Part shown: piece after piece, positions 10,296 to 19,414 of the stretch
Layout of the letters: every line of letters begins with the position of its first letter
Numbering within the stretch: position 1 is the first letter of the stretch
Source: Flavobacteriaceae bacterium
GTDB lineage: Bacteria > Bacteroidota > Bacteroidia > Flavobacteriales > Flavobacteriaceae
Assembly: GCA_026709415.1 (NCBI GenBank)
Contig: JAPOSZ010000013.1
Location: 1 to 64,000 of the forward strand
Length of the DNA stretch: 64,000 nucleotides
Reading direction: 5' to 3'
Notes under the pieces: model-generated
The model's input: only the letters and a program-made list of their open reading frames with translations
The model's database searches: none
What the model was told of the DNA's origin: nothing
Made by a program: the position numbers and the translations under genes

Positions 10296-11255
10296 TTAAT
10301 CTTTAATTTCATTTAATCCAATTAAATCTCCTAATTTATGTTCTTGTTCCAAAAATGCAAGGCATTTTGGTATGGTATGATGGGGATTTTTAAATAAACG
10401 AACCGTAGCAGTCTCTTCGCGCCCAAAAGTTGCGTTATTAAAAACAAGAATCCCAGCGACACAAGAAAGAAATGAATCGAAAGCATCCTTTCCTACAATT
10501 GGATTTCTATTGATTAATATCTCATCTGGATATATAGCGTTTATTTCATCATAATTTGAGGAATATTCAATATCACAAGCGTTAATAGCTATGATAAATG
10601 GATTATTGATACGTTTCTTTTTCCAGTCCTTTGATTTTTTTCTGAGTGCGTTTTGAAAGAGCTTGATGCCATCAAAATAACCAGCTTTCATTGGTCCCCA
10701 AACACGCCCAACGTTACTGCCGCTGTGTATTAGTTCACGGGTCATAATCATTTTCCAATTTCCTATTTGAATCGTTTGTGGTTCTCCTGTGTCTAAAAGC
10801 ACTTGAGTCTTTGCTATCAGTCTTTTTTTAGAGAAGGTTTCTTTTAATAGACCATCTGATTTTAGCCAAATATGATATTGTAAATTAGTGAAGTTCCCCT
10901 TGATTTTTTCCACAAGATCTTCTTCATTTTTATTTTCACGAAATTCACTTTTTCCTAAACCACAAACTGTTGCCTCGACATAGAATTTCTCCCCGTTATT
11001 TCTCACGCCAAAGTCAACGCTTTTTTGGGTTGCTAAAAACGGAGGATGAATTTCAACCTCACAATCAAGTCGATTGAGGATAGAAAAAATTTGTAATTCG
11101 AAATACTCGCTCACGAATTGAGAAAAATCATTTAAATGGAGATACCTATTTAGCTCACCTAAATGATTGTTCGGATATTTCCCCAACCACAGATTAAGCC
11201 AATTCTCAATTTTAAATTTATGAGGTGATTCATTGTTATGTAGGAACTTGTACAT
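10296..11255 (-). CDS. PD-(D/E)XK nuclease-like protein, second gene of an ApeA-like operon
   Basis: A 319-residue protein with no recognised full-length family. Around residues 53-96 there is a restriction-endonuclease-like pattern: an acidic residue in a helix (YFELQIF), then SVDFGVRN with Asp81 on a predicted strand, and KFYVEATVC with Glu94-Ala-Thr96. This matches the D...ExK/T layout of the PD-(D/E)XK fold, with Thr in place of Lys. The C-terminal half is not recognised. It starts 18 bases after the ApeA-like gene on the same strand, so the two are probably co-transcribed and work together in phage defence. The nuclease assignment rests on motif spacing only. Confidence 0.6.
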   Translation of the reverse strand: MYKFLHNNESPHKFKIENWLNLWLGKYPNNHLGELNRYLHLNDFSQFVSEYFELQIFSILNRLDCEVEIHPPFLATQKSVDFGVRNNGEKFYVEATVCGLGKSEFRENKNEEDLVEKIKGNFTNLQYHIWLKSDGLLKETFSKKRLIAKTQVLLDTGEPQTIQIGNWKMIMTRELIHSGSNVGRVWGPMKAGYFDGIKLFQNALRKKSKDWKKKRINNPFIIAINACDIEYSSNYDEINAIYPDEILINRNPIVGKDAFDSFLSCVAGILVFNNATFGREETATVRLFKNPHHTIPKCLAFLEQEHKLGDLIGLNEIKD

Positions 11256-11273
11256 GTTTGAATATTTACTTTT

Positions 11274-12494
11274 TTACTCTTGAATTTGATTCCAGGCGTC
11301 TTTTCCATTTTGAATATATTTTTTCAATAAGCCATCTTCAATACCTTTTAATGTATTTAACATCAGGTATATAGTTACACAATCGAAAAAACGACTTACA
11401 AATGGAAGATGAGAAACTTTAAATAGATCTTTTTTCGAAGGATCTAGATGGACATAATAATTTCGAGTATTCACTACTTTATTTTTAAAAGAATTCCAGT
11501 ACAAATCATCGATTCCTCCTGTTTTCTGGAATGTTGTCTTATTTATTTCGATTAAATCTTTAAGATATTCCTCCCCTTTTTTATTCGAACGAGACTTACA
11601 TAATCTTTCGTAAATTGAGATACTATTAGTAAATAGTCTATCCTTGAGAATATTATTGTAAGCAACGTTTTCTACTAATCGATGGAGACAAAGTTTAACT
11701 ATTTCATTCGAATAAGCATGATTTAAAATAGTGGGGAGACTTGTTTTAACCTCTTCATAATCTAGACTCATAAACCTATTCGGATATAATGAGAAAGCAT
11801 GATCATTATAGTATAGCCCGATCCATTCATCACTCCCGGAACAATTAAATTCAATTTTATTGAATTTTAATGCTCCCGAAAAAATGAGGTGAAGAACTTT
11901 TTTAAATTGATTGTATAGTTCAATCATATCCTCTATTGGTTTTGGTTCTTCCACTTTAAATCCTATGTAACCTATGTTTGTGATTTTGCTATAGGGCACA
12001 TGAGACTTTTTTGAATTTTGTAAATGTGTCCAATAGTTGATATTCAAATCAAGTTGGATTTCGTCTATTCTGTATGAGTCTTCAAAATCTGCTTTGATTA
12101 ATTTTTCTTTACGTAAATCAATGACACTTACATTTCTTATCCATTTATTAAGAATATCACTAAATACACGAAAATCAGTTGTTCTCATTTCTTTTGTGTC
12201 GATAACAGTTGAATGGCCAAAGTATAGGTAGAGGCATTGAAAAGTTACTTTTTCTGTTATCCCTATCGTTCTAGAAAAGACCAAACAATCGAAGAGGGTA
12301 CAAAAACCTAAACCATTAAATTTCCCTACAATCTTATGGATAAGTTCGATGGTTGGATAGGGAGAAAGATTGGTTTCGATGAATATCTCATCATTTTTAA
12401 ATGAAAGAACACCAAACTTTTTATCGGCTAGGGTTTCTTCAAACCAAACTTCACCGTAGTATTTTTTTGTTTTATCTAATCTTGAATTTTTCAT
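11274..12494 (-). CDS. ApeA-like HEPN-domain anti-phage protein
   Basis: A 406-residue protein resembling ApeA, an abortive-infection HEPN ribonuclease known from other bacteria. The N-terminal part has the ApeA_NTD pattern: YYGEVWFEE, then FGVLSFKNDEIFIE, IVGKFNGLGFCTLFDC, and a strand pattern with YLYFGHS. The C-terminal half is helical and contains the HEPN RNase motif R-X4-H as RNYYVH at residues 344-349. It is predicted to cleave RNA after phage sensing. It is the first gene of a two-gene operon with the PD-(D/E)XK-like gene downstream. A structured RNA candidate lies about 180 bases upstream (12675-12806). Confidence 0.75.
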   Translation of the reverse strand: MKNSRLDKTKKYYGEVWFEETLADKKFGVLSFKNDEIFIETNLSPYPTIELIHKIVGKFNGLGFCTLFDCLVFSRTIGITEKVTFQCLYLYFGHSTVIDTKEMRTTDFRVFSDILNKWIRNVSVIDLRKEKLIKADFEDSYRIDEIQLDLNINYWTHLQNSKKSHVPYSKITNIGYIGFKVEEPKPIEDMIELYNQFKKVLHLIFSGALKFNKIEFNCSGSDEWIGLYYNDHAFSLYPNRFMSLDYEEVKTSLPTILNHAYSNEIVKLCLHRLVENVAYNNILKDRLFTNSISIYERLCKSRSNKKGEEYLKDLIEINKTTFQKTGGIDDLYWNSFKNKVVNTRNYYVHLDPSKKDLFKVSHLPFVSRFFDCVTIYLMLNTLKGIEDGLLKKYIQNGKDAWNQIQE

Positions 12495-12674
12495 AAAACA
12501 TAATATTTTGAGTTAATAAATTTTGACTTTTGGAGAATATTATGGTTGACTCTCTTGAATGATTTAAAATGTAACTTTAAGTTGTTCATATAAGAAATTG
12601 TTTAATTTTTTATTTAAAATTTCAAAACACAAAGAATGTGTTTTTTATTTTTCATGAATTTGATTGATATTATT

Positions 12675-12806
12675 CATCAGTTTTTCGAATTGTAGAAACT
12701 GATGACCTCCGACTTATCGAGTTAGAGATTTTGACGTATCTTTGTGTTTCCAATTACGTGAGATACGTTAAAATCTATCCGTGGTCTCTAAGTCCGGAGG
12801 CCACTT
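12675..12806. ncRNA. strongly structured RNA candidate (two hairpins)
   Basis: Two inverted repeats lie side by side. The first is CATCAGTTT (12675-12683) pairing perfectly with AAACTGATG (12696-12704). The second is a long two-level stem. The outer arms are CTCCGACTTA (about 12707-12716) and TAAGTCCGGAG (12789-12799), with one bulged C. The inner arms GATTTTGACGTATC (12727-12740) and GATACGTTAAAATC (12762-12775) pair over 14 bases with one G-U. The loop is about 21 nt. On the plus strand it is followed by U-rich runs. On the minus strand it would be a leader of the apeA-like operon. Strand and function are unknown; it could also be the end of a mobile element. No reverse transcriptase gene is nearby, which argues against a retron. 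Confidence 0.5.
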
Positions 12807-12889
12807 TTTCGACTTTATCTTTTTTTTTACATTTTTTCTTTTTGTTCGTTTTTTTTGCAAATACAAGCTCTTTTAATTAAATTAAAAAC

Positions 12890-12897
12890 CAAAGATA
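12890..12897 (-). promoter_or_regulatory. candidate -7 box reading toward the apeA-like operon
   Basis: The minus strand carries TATCTTTG, an exact TAnnTTTG match, between the small gene at 12921-13160 and the apeA-like gene. Transcription from here would give a leader of about 390 nt that contains the structured element. No clear -33 TTG is present at the right spacing, so this is a weak call. Confidence 0.3.
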
Positions 12898-12920
12898 CTT
12901 TATAGTTAAAAAAAATACAT

Positions 12921-13160
12921 TTATTTTTTCATTTTATCAAACGAAAATTTATCTTTTTTAGGTTCTTTTAGAAAATAACTTTTTGTTTCTTCTAACTCTC
13001 GTTCCATTTCATTGAACATGAATTCAATTTGATCCGAATTAAATTCATAGCTTGTTTTGTTAGAGCACTTTCTTAAAAGTCGTATAAATGTGATTATTTT
13101 ATCGACTCTTTTAGCTGCTACTGTTTCAAATCTTTCTTTTTTAGTTTTTCTTTCTTTCAT
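12921..13160 (-). CDS. small conserved hypothetical protein of mobile-element type
   Basis: A 79-residue, highly charged helical protein. The central pattern RFETVAAKRVDKIITFIRLL, followed by KCSNKTSYEFNSDQIEFMF, resembles short proteins common in conjugative and defence islands, where a basic helix is followed by a CSNK/NYEY-like turn. No catalytic residues are visible and the molecular role is unknown. It is transcribed in the direction of the apeA-like operon, about 430 bases upstream of it. Confidence 0.65.
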   Translation of the reverse strand: MKERKTKKERFETVAAKRVDKIITFIRLLRKCSNKTSYEFNSDQIEFMFNEMERELEETKSYFLKEPKKDKFSFDKMKK

Positions 13161-13445
13161 GATTAAATATATAAGTTAAATAAAAATGTTTTTTGAAAAA
13201 AATGTCAAAGATAATGAATTATGTTGTAATATCGTTAATAAAGGAGTAAAACATATTTCATTTTAAATAAACATTCATCCTAGGACGTTTATTTAGATTT
13301 CAGATCGTGATATGCTTTATTAATGAGGTTTTGTATCGCGGTGTTTCTGATTTATTTTGGAAGTTTATCAGTAGCTGATTTTAATCCAAGGAAGTTCGAA
13401 CTTGATTTTCGTGAATAGATTTTTTTAAATTGGAGAATTATCAGG
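13161..13445. other. AT-rich intergenic stretch
   Basis: About 285 AT-rich bases between the small helical gene and the recombinase remnant. I see no gene, terminator or clear promoter in it. Confidence 0.4.
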
Positions 13446-13798
13446 TTATCTTTCTCCGAGATGCTTCTTCACCTTCGTAACTGTCGGCAAAGAAACACCC
13501 AATCGTCCGCTAATATCTCGATACGATTTCCCTTTTTGTCATAAGGACATGTTTTTTTGCGTTTTGAGTTTCTTCAAAAAGATTTCTAGACTTTCGATAG
13601 ATCCGTAGTGTCTACCTCATTTCCCTCCTCGTTGTTTATACACTTCACGAACTTATCAAATGTGTTCGGCGATGATATCTCGTTCTAATTCATAGACACT
13701 TGCCATAACCGAGACGATGATTTTCCATAGGGGGTTGGGAGAACCATCGGGCTTGCGACTGGGAATGCCCAAATATTGCCTTTTCCATAAAAATGCTT
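13446..13798 (-). pseudogene. serine recombinase (resolvase/invertase) C-terminal remnant
   Basis: Reading the minus strand from the IS5 junction gives LGIPSRKPDGSPNPLWKIIV, followed by SVMASVYELERDIIAEHI and then a stop. A resolvase helix-turn-helix follows in another frame (SYRDISGRLGVSLPTVTKVK, then KHLGER and a TAA at 13446-13448). These align with the serine recombinase at 17223 (LGVDSRHANGREKTYWKVVL). The N-terminal catalytic part is missing; an IS5-family copy is inserted at 13799, and no recombinase N-terminus is recognised on its far side. It is a dead remnant with several frameshifts. Confidence 0.7.
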
Positions 13799-15201
13799 GA
13801 GACCTTTGCACTAAAATTTCGGCTTTTCGCTAATATAAAGGATTTAATCGAAAATTCCCTTCTTTTTATTTGACCATTTGTTTTTATCATTTTGTTTTTG
13901 TCTATGGTACGCGTGATGAATCACTTCAAATCTTATCAATCCAAACCAATGAGTTTTTTTAACCCCCATCAAGGTCGGAGCCGCACTACGACCCAACAGT
14001 TTTTCAATCAAATCAATGACATCATCGACTGGGAGTCGATCGAGGCTTTATTGGTCGACAACGACTAATCCGGCAAAAAACAACGAGGCCAAAAGGCCGA
14101 TCATCCCATGATCTTGTTGAAAATGCAACTCATCTCCGTCTGGTTCCACCTCTCGGATGTTCGAACCGAAGAGTTTATTAAAGACAGCATCCGATTCACG
14201 GCTTTTTGCGGTTTGGACATGGAAGATGCGGTTCCTGATCACAGCACGCTGTCTCGCTTCCGTTCGGAGTTGACGGCCAAAAAGATCGATCAAAAGATCA
14301 TGGACGAAGTCCATCGACAACTCACCGAAAAGGCCGTGATCATTCAAGACACGGCCGTGGTGGATGCCAGCATCACCACCAGTCCCTTCACCCCCAAAAG
14401 CCAACCCAAGAAAATGGCTCCAAACCGAAAAGAAGACGAGCGTGAAGAGCCCGAGCTTCAAGCTGAAGACAGCGATCATGAGGAACAAGAAGAAGAGAGT
14501 CCCAATGCCGACCATGAAGCCCGTTGGTTCAAAAAAAGGAAAAAGACGTATTATGGATACAAACGGCACATCGCCACCACCGAAAAAGGCCTGATTCTGG
14601 GGGTCCATACGGTGGCGGCCAATGAGCATGATCGCCAAGGTCTCCAACCTTTGATGGATGGCCTTTCGGTGGCAGAACGACAACGAGTCTTGGCCGATAA
14701 AGGATACAAATCAAAAGAGAATGATCAACTTTTAGAGGCCATGGGTAGTGAATCCTTGGTGATGGAAAAGGGCGATCGCAACAAGCCTTTGACCAAGCCA
14801 CAGAAAGAGCGAAACAAAGCCATCAGCAAAGAACGCTGGGTGGTCGAACAGACCTTCGGCGGTTTGGCTCGCTGGTTCCACGGTCAGGTGACCCGACTCA
14901 AGGGATTGGAGAAAGTCCACAACCAACATGTTTTGGAGTCCATCGCTTATCATTTGAAGAGATCACCAAGGATGATGGCTTTCATGCCAACTTAAAAAGA
15001 AGAATCGTGGAAAAAAGAAGCCTTCAAAGCCTGATTCGGCTCAAAAATGACGAAAAAAGGAGCCAAATAGGCCAAAATTTGAGAGATATCCTGATTTTTT
15101 GGAAGAGAATCACATCGAATGAGAGACTCAATGGCTGAAAAGAAAAAATAATTTCCCCATCACACCCCATTTTTTTTGATTTTGCATTATTCAAAGGTCT
15201 C
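13799..15201 (+). mobile_element. IS5-family insertion sequence, copy 1, with 5-bp target duplication
   Basis: The ends are GAGACCTTTG (13799-13808) and its exact complement CAAAGGTCTC (15192-15201). The flanking bases TGCTT (13794-13798) and TGCTT (15202-15206) form a 5-bp direct repeat, so the boundaries are firm. The element is 1403 bp and lies in a serine-recombinase remnant. Copy 2 at 17825-19160 has the same end structure and a different 5-bp duplication. It contains one transposase gene with an early stop. Confidence 0.88.
13916..14995 (+). pseudogene. IS5-family DDE transposase with an in-frame stop at codon 51
   Basis: The frame opens at the ATG at 13916 (MNHFKSYQSKP) and meets TAA at 14066-14068, where relatives have a Tyr codon near a YxxGK motif. 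It then stays open to 14995. Recognisable parts are the DUF772-like N-terminus (SVWFHLSDVRTEEF; VPDHSTLSRFR), the first catalytic Asp (DTAVVDASI), the second in VLADKGYKS, and the Glu in ERWVVEQTFGGLARWF. An acid-rich loop typical of this subgroup precedes YYGYKRHIATTE. Internal initiation at 14108 would lose about 65 residues, so activity is doubtful unless the stop is read through. Confidence 0.82.
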
Positions 15202-15360
15202 TGCTTTTTACTCGCTTGATTCTTTATCGGAGCCTTTTTCACATAATACTGTGATTTAAGATTGAATAATCCAATGGTCTTTCTTTTCTCATCAGAGAAA
15301 TTTCGAAGATAGAATTGTGGGACGAAGTGGTAATTTTTCTTCCTGGAATCCAGTGTTATT

Positions 15361-16404
15361 CTACTTTATGCATAATTCAAAAAAAGTATAATTTGGTTTG
15401 GGGCAAAACAACGTTGGCTGAAACTCATCAAATCTCTTTTTCGTAATGTTGATGGCTTCTTTTGATTTGTCGATTCCAATCCAATTTCTCCCATTCAAAG
15501 TTGCTGCATAAAGAGTCGATCCTGATCCACAAAAACAATCTAAAACAATACTATCTTCATTGGATGAGGCGTTTACAATCATATGGAGCATATCGATGTT
15601 CTTTTCGGTTGGATAAACTGGATATGGAGGATCTTTGTATTCCCAAATATCTTGGACCTTCTTTCCTTTCATCTCATCCATGTAGTTTTTTTTACGAGGA
15701 TTCCCATTCGATGACCATTCTAATAGTCCCATATCATCCCATTTGTTTAAGGTTTCTACATCTGTTCGCCAATGCCTACCTGCGGGAGGATTCATTCCTT
15801 TGAAAAGTTGGTTTGATCTTCCATGGTTGGTTTCTCCCGGTGCATGAATCGGAACCGTCGTATATCTTCTTCCATCAGAATCTGTTTTAGGGTATAACCG
15901 TATCTGATCTTCCAACGTGTATTCCGTATGAGGCTCATTCCATATAAACGAATCGTTTTTTGTGTAGAATAAAATCATATCCTTGATGTTTCCATATCCT
16001 TTTTGCGAAAAATTTTTTGGATTACACTTGATTCTCGTGATATCATTTCTGAATGATTTTGTTCCAAAAACTTCATCCATCATCACCTTCACATAATGTC
16101 CTATTTTGTAATCAATGTGAAGATAAATCGACCCTTGATTGCTCAGAAGTTCTTTGAGTAAGACAAGTCTTTGTTTTAAAAATGATATAAACTGATCTCC
16201 CTTTAGTTTGTCCGTATATGCCAATGTACCATTTTTGGAGTTACTAATTGTCGAGGCTCTTCCGTTGGTGATGGTAAAGTTTGATCCCGTGGCAAAAGGG
16301 GGATCAATGTAAACTAAGTCAATTTGACCTCTTAGATTTTTCGTTTCTAATAAGTAAATTAATCCCGAAATATTATCTCCCTCAATGAGTAAATTTTCGT
16401 TCAT
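15361..16404 (-). CDS. type II DNA methyltransferase (beta class, N4/N6)
   Basis: A 347-residue site-specific DNA methyltransferase that protects host DNA from the adjacent nuclease. The catalytic motif IV comes first (VYIDPPFATGSN, Asp34-Pro-Pro-Phe37) and the SAM-binding motif I comes near the C-terminus (VLDCFCGSGSTLYAA). This order defines the beta class of amino-methyltransferases. Variable sequence between them is the target-recognition region. The start ATG at 16404 overlaps the end of the nuclease gene by four bases (ATGA), so the two are translationally coupled. The recognition sequence cannot be read from the protein. Confidence 0.88.
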   Translation of the reverse strand: MNENLLIEGDNISGLIYLLETKNLRGQIDLVYIDPPFATGSNFTITNGRASTISNSKNGTLAYTDKLKGDQFISFLKQRLVLLKELLSNQGSIYLHIDYKIGHYVKVMMDEVFGTKSFRNDITRIKCNPKNFSQKGYGNIKDMILFYTKNDSFIWNEPHTEYTLEDQIRLYPKTDSDGRRYTTVPIHAPGETNHGRSNQLFKGMNPPAGRHWRTDVETLNKWDDMGLLEWSSNGNPRKKNYMDEMKGKKVQDIWEYKDPPYPVYPTEKNIDMLHMIVNASSNEDSIVLDCFCGSGSTLYAATLNGRNWIGIDKSKEAINITKKRFDEFQPTLFCPKPNYTFFELCIK

Positions 16405-17180
16405 ATCGAGTATAAGAAATCTCTGAGGATTAAGGCACTCATGATATGATAATCCCCATATTTTTCAGTAATGCTTTGATGCATCTTTCTTCCTTTGATG
16501 AAAAGCACCCCATCCAATATGGCGATTTTTATAGCATTGATTTCGCCTGAATCCATAAAGCTCATGGCATCATTAAACTGATTATTTTGATTTCCACCGA
16601 AATCGGTTAAAAACTTTGCTTCACCGATGATGTACCGGCTATTGAATCTTGCTAAGAAGTCAATTCCTTTGGTGTGAGTATAACCAAGTTCTGCTGCTGC
16701 GAAACTTTTCATTTCCTCATCGCCTGCATCTAGTACAGCATCGTTAAGGTTGCTTTTAAATTCTTTTAGATCACATGGTTTTATTCCAAGTTTTTTGGTT
16801 TTTACCCAATTTTTAAACATGGGGCCTATTTGTCGATTCGTCTCTTTTGGTTCAGAACATGTTTCATAGATCTTATCGAGTCCCATTTCATAAACTCTAC
16901 CACAGAGTCTGTTGATCGTTTTTGGATTTCGCTTGATAGCCTCTCTATCTCCCCTTAAGTAAGCGACATAACTATCTTTAATGGGGAAAAGTTCTAGGTT
17001 TAAAAGGTGATGGATTAATTCTAAATTATCTTGTTTTCTAAAACTTTGTTTAACCAATCCCCACTTTTTTTTATCGATATCCCTTATTCCATCGGGAATT
17101 GTGGGATATATCGAAAATAAATCATCTAGGTATGATCTCTGATTCGCATATTCGATGCTCAACTTTAGCCAATGATTCAT
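16401..17180 (-). CDS. type II restriction endonuclease, PD-(D/E)XK fold
   Basis: A 259-residue nuclease, upstream partner of the methyltransferase. The catalytic pattern is GIDFLARFNSRYIIGEAKF: Asp174 on one strand, then Glu187-Ala-Lys189, an ExK match. AAAELGYTHTK before it resembles the lead-in of other type II enzymes. It is expected to cut unmethylated copies of the sequence modified by its partner. It begins just inside the island bounded by two recombinase remnants. I do not recognise the specific enzyme subfamily. Confidence 0.8.
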   Translation of the reverse strand: MNHWLKLSIEYANQRSYLDDLFSIYPTIPDGIRDIDKKKWGLVKQSFRKQDNLELIHHLLNLELFPIKDSYVAYLRGDREAIKRNPKTINRLCGRVYEMGLDKIYETCSEPKETNRQIGPMFKNWVKTKKLGIKPCDLKEFKSNLNDAVLDAGDEEMKSFAAAELGYTHTKGIDFLARFNSRYIIGEAKFLTDFGGNQNNQFNDAMSFMDSGEINAIKIAILDGVLFIKGRKMHQSITEKYGDYHIMSALILRDFLYSI

Positions 17181-17222
17181 AAAATGATTTTAAAAGGGAA
17201 CTATAAAAATAATCTTTACATA

Positions 17223-17843
17223 CTAAAATTCACATACCTCTTCACTTTTCTTATGGCCATCGAACTCACCTGCGGTTGACTCTGAATGTCTTGATAGGGT
17301 TTTCCTTGGTTTAACAAACGGATGATTTTGTTGTTTGGGGTTTCGATAAAAACGTTTCTCTAGTTGCCACCGTGCCGACTTTTCGTCCAAACGTACCCCC
17401 TCGTCTTTGTAGGCTTCAATCCCTTGCATGGTGCGTTCTAAAAGGGCTTTGCGTTCTATTTCATACAAACAACGCATCATGGTCAAGACCACTTTCCAAT
17501 AGGTTTTTTCTCTACCATTAGCATGGCGTGAATCCACTCCCAGTTCTTGAATCACCACATTGACTTGATGTTCTTGTAGCGTTTCTAATACACCCAGTAC
17601 CTTTTTGGTATTTCTTCCCCATTGACGAACCTCATCGGTGACCAACTGAGTAATCAACCCTTTTTTCACCCATTTCATTAATACCGATCCTTTAGTGCGT
17701 TCGGCAAAAGGAATGGTTCCTGAAACCCCTTGATCAAAAAAGACTTGATCGTAAGGAGTCTTGTCTAAATCAAAGCATTTTCCCTCTTGGGTGAAGTGGC
17801 TGGTATGGATGTCTTTTACTTTCAGAAACCTTTGCACTAACAT
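17223..17843 (-). pseudogene. serine recombinase, N-terminus removed by IS5 copy 2 and C-terminal frameshift
   Basis: It shows the serine-recombinase core: FFDQGVSGTIPF, KWVKKGLITQLVTDEVRQWG, NVVIQELGVDSRHANG, and LYEIERKALLERTMQGIEAY. The N-terminal strand with the catalytic Ser is absent. The first codons of the ORF belong to the IS5 end at 17825. Removing the IS and one target copy would restore an ATG (MKVKDI) but still not a catalytic Ser. Near the end the frame leaves the helix-turn-helix: the alternative frame reads QIIRLLNQGKPYQDIQ, then an RKVKRY helix. It is related to the remnant at 13446-13798, and the two flank the restriction-modification pair. Confidence 0.78.
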
Positions 17844-19160
17844 TTTGACTTTCCGCTAAAATAAAGGATTTGATCCAAAATCTCTGTCTTTTTATTTGAT
17901 CATTTTGTTTTGGTCTATGGCGCTCGGTAGGAACCATTTCCAATCTTTTCCATCCAAACCCATGCATTTTTTGAATCCATATCAAGGTCGAAGCCAAACA
18001 AAGACCCAACTATTTTTCAATCAAGTCCATGCCATCATCGATGGGCAACCCATCGAAGCTTGTTGAGTCGAACACGATCTATCAGGCCAAAAAGCCAACC
18101 ATCCCCCGGTTTGGCTGAAAATACAATTGCTTTCGGTCTGGTTCCCTCTCTCCGATGTTCGGAACGAAGCATTCATGAAAGATAGGATACGTTTCATAGG
18201 TTTTGGTAATTGGGACATGGAAGATGCGGTTCCCAATCACAGCACCCTATCTTGTCTTCGTTCAGAGTAAATATCCAAAAAGCTTGATCAATAGATTATG
18301 GACGAAGTCCATCGACAGCTTACCCAAAAGGAAGTGATCCTTCAAGGGACAGCGGTTGTGGATGCGAGTATCACAGCAAGTCCTTTTCACCCAAAAGCAA
18401 GCCCCAAAAGATGGCTCCAGATCGAAAAGAAGATCAAGAACTTCAAGCCGAGGAGAGCCATCATGAGGAAAAACAAGAAGACAGTCCCAACGCAGATTAT
18501 GAAGCCCATTGGTTCCAAAAAGGGAAAATACAGGTGATGGGTACAAGCGGCATATCGTCACAACGGAGAAAGGCTTGATGTTGGGGTTCATACCGTGGCT
18601 GCCCAGAGCATGACCGTCAAGGCCTCTAGCCTTTGATGGAAGGCCTTTCGGTAGAGCAATGACAACGAGTGTTGGCCGATTAGGGCTACCAATTAGAAAA
18701 GAATGATCAGCTCTTGGAACCAATTGGGAACGAATCCTTCGTAATGGAAAAAGGTAATTGCAACAAGCCCTTGACCAAGCCACAAAAAGAGCGAAACAAC
18801 CCCATCAGTAAATAACGTTGGGTGGTTTGGTTCGTTGGTTTCTCGTTCAGGTGATGCAACTCAAGGGATGGGAGAAAATCGATAACCAACATGTTTTGGA
18901 GTCGATGGCTGACCATTTGAAGGGATCTCTAAGCATGATGGTTCTCAAGCAAACCTAAAAGGTGGCGTCAAGGGAAAAAAGCCCTCAAAGTTCTATTCGG
19001 CTCAAAAATGACAAAAAAAAGAACCAAATAGGCCAAAATCGGAAGCGTATCGTGATTTTTTGGTGCAAAGCAACATCGAATGAGTCAATCCATTGGCCGA
19101 AAAAGAAAACATTGTTTCCTTAGCACCCCATTTTTTTATTTTGCATCATTCAAAGGTCTC
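17825..19160 (+). mobile_element. IS5-family insertion sequence, copy 2, strongly decayed, with 5-bp target duplication
   Basis: The left end GAAACCTTTG (17825-17834) and right end CAAAGGTCTC (19151-19160) form inverted repeats with one mismatch, the same ends as copy 1. The flanks TTTCA (17820-17824) and TTTCA (19161-19165) are a perfect 5-bp direct repeat. The length is 1336 bp. The inside is homologous to copy 1 throughout but has many stops and small deletions, so this insertion is older. Confidence 0.85.
17917..18958 (+). pseudogene. IS5-family transposase, multiple stops and frameshifts
   Basis: Translation follows copy 1 piece by piece: HFLNPYQGRSQTKTQLFFNQ, VWFPLSDVRNEAFMKDRIRF, VPNHSTLSCLRSE then a stop, IMDEVHRQLTQKEVILQGTA, VVDASITASPFHP, and later fragments around the second and third catalytic motifs in changing frames. 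It cannot encode an enzyme. It ends at TAA 18956-18958. Confidence 0.8.
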
Positions 19161-19165
19161 TTTCA

Positions 19166-19414
19166 TTTAAGGCCATCGAATTAATGGAAGGAAAAGATAG
19201 GGTTTTGGAGAGTATTTAACCGTTTAAGGTACTTTCATTATTAGCGTGCTAAAAAATGGATTTGAAATACAATGCTTCACGTTTCTTATCCAAATTGTAG
19301 CCACTTGAACACTGGTGCCAATCTTAAAGACGTACATATCCGATATGTTTTAAATTAGAATAAATAGATTTTGTTATAAAGAACTTAAAAAGTCGAATAA
19401 AGACAACTCTTAAT
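19166..19414. other. intergenic stretch right of IS5 copy 2
   Basis: About 250 bases with no supported gene. It should contain the 5' side of the recombinase locus hit by the IS, but no serine-recombinase N-terminus can be read in any frame. Confidence 0.35.

Noticed and set aside
12675-12806. Integron attC site or retron msr-msd for the structured element
   Set aside because: No integron integrase or reverse transcriptase is encoded nearby, and the GTTRRRY/RYYYAAC boxes of attC are not present in proper form.
14048-14683. A 211-codon minus-strand ORF with hydrophobic segments
   Set aside because: It is the antisense of the IS5-family transposase, which has clear catalytic motifs on the plus strand.
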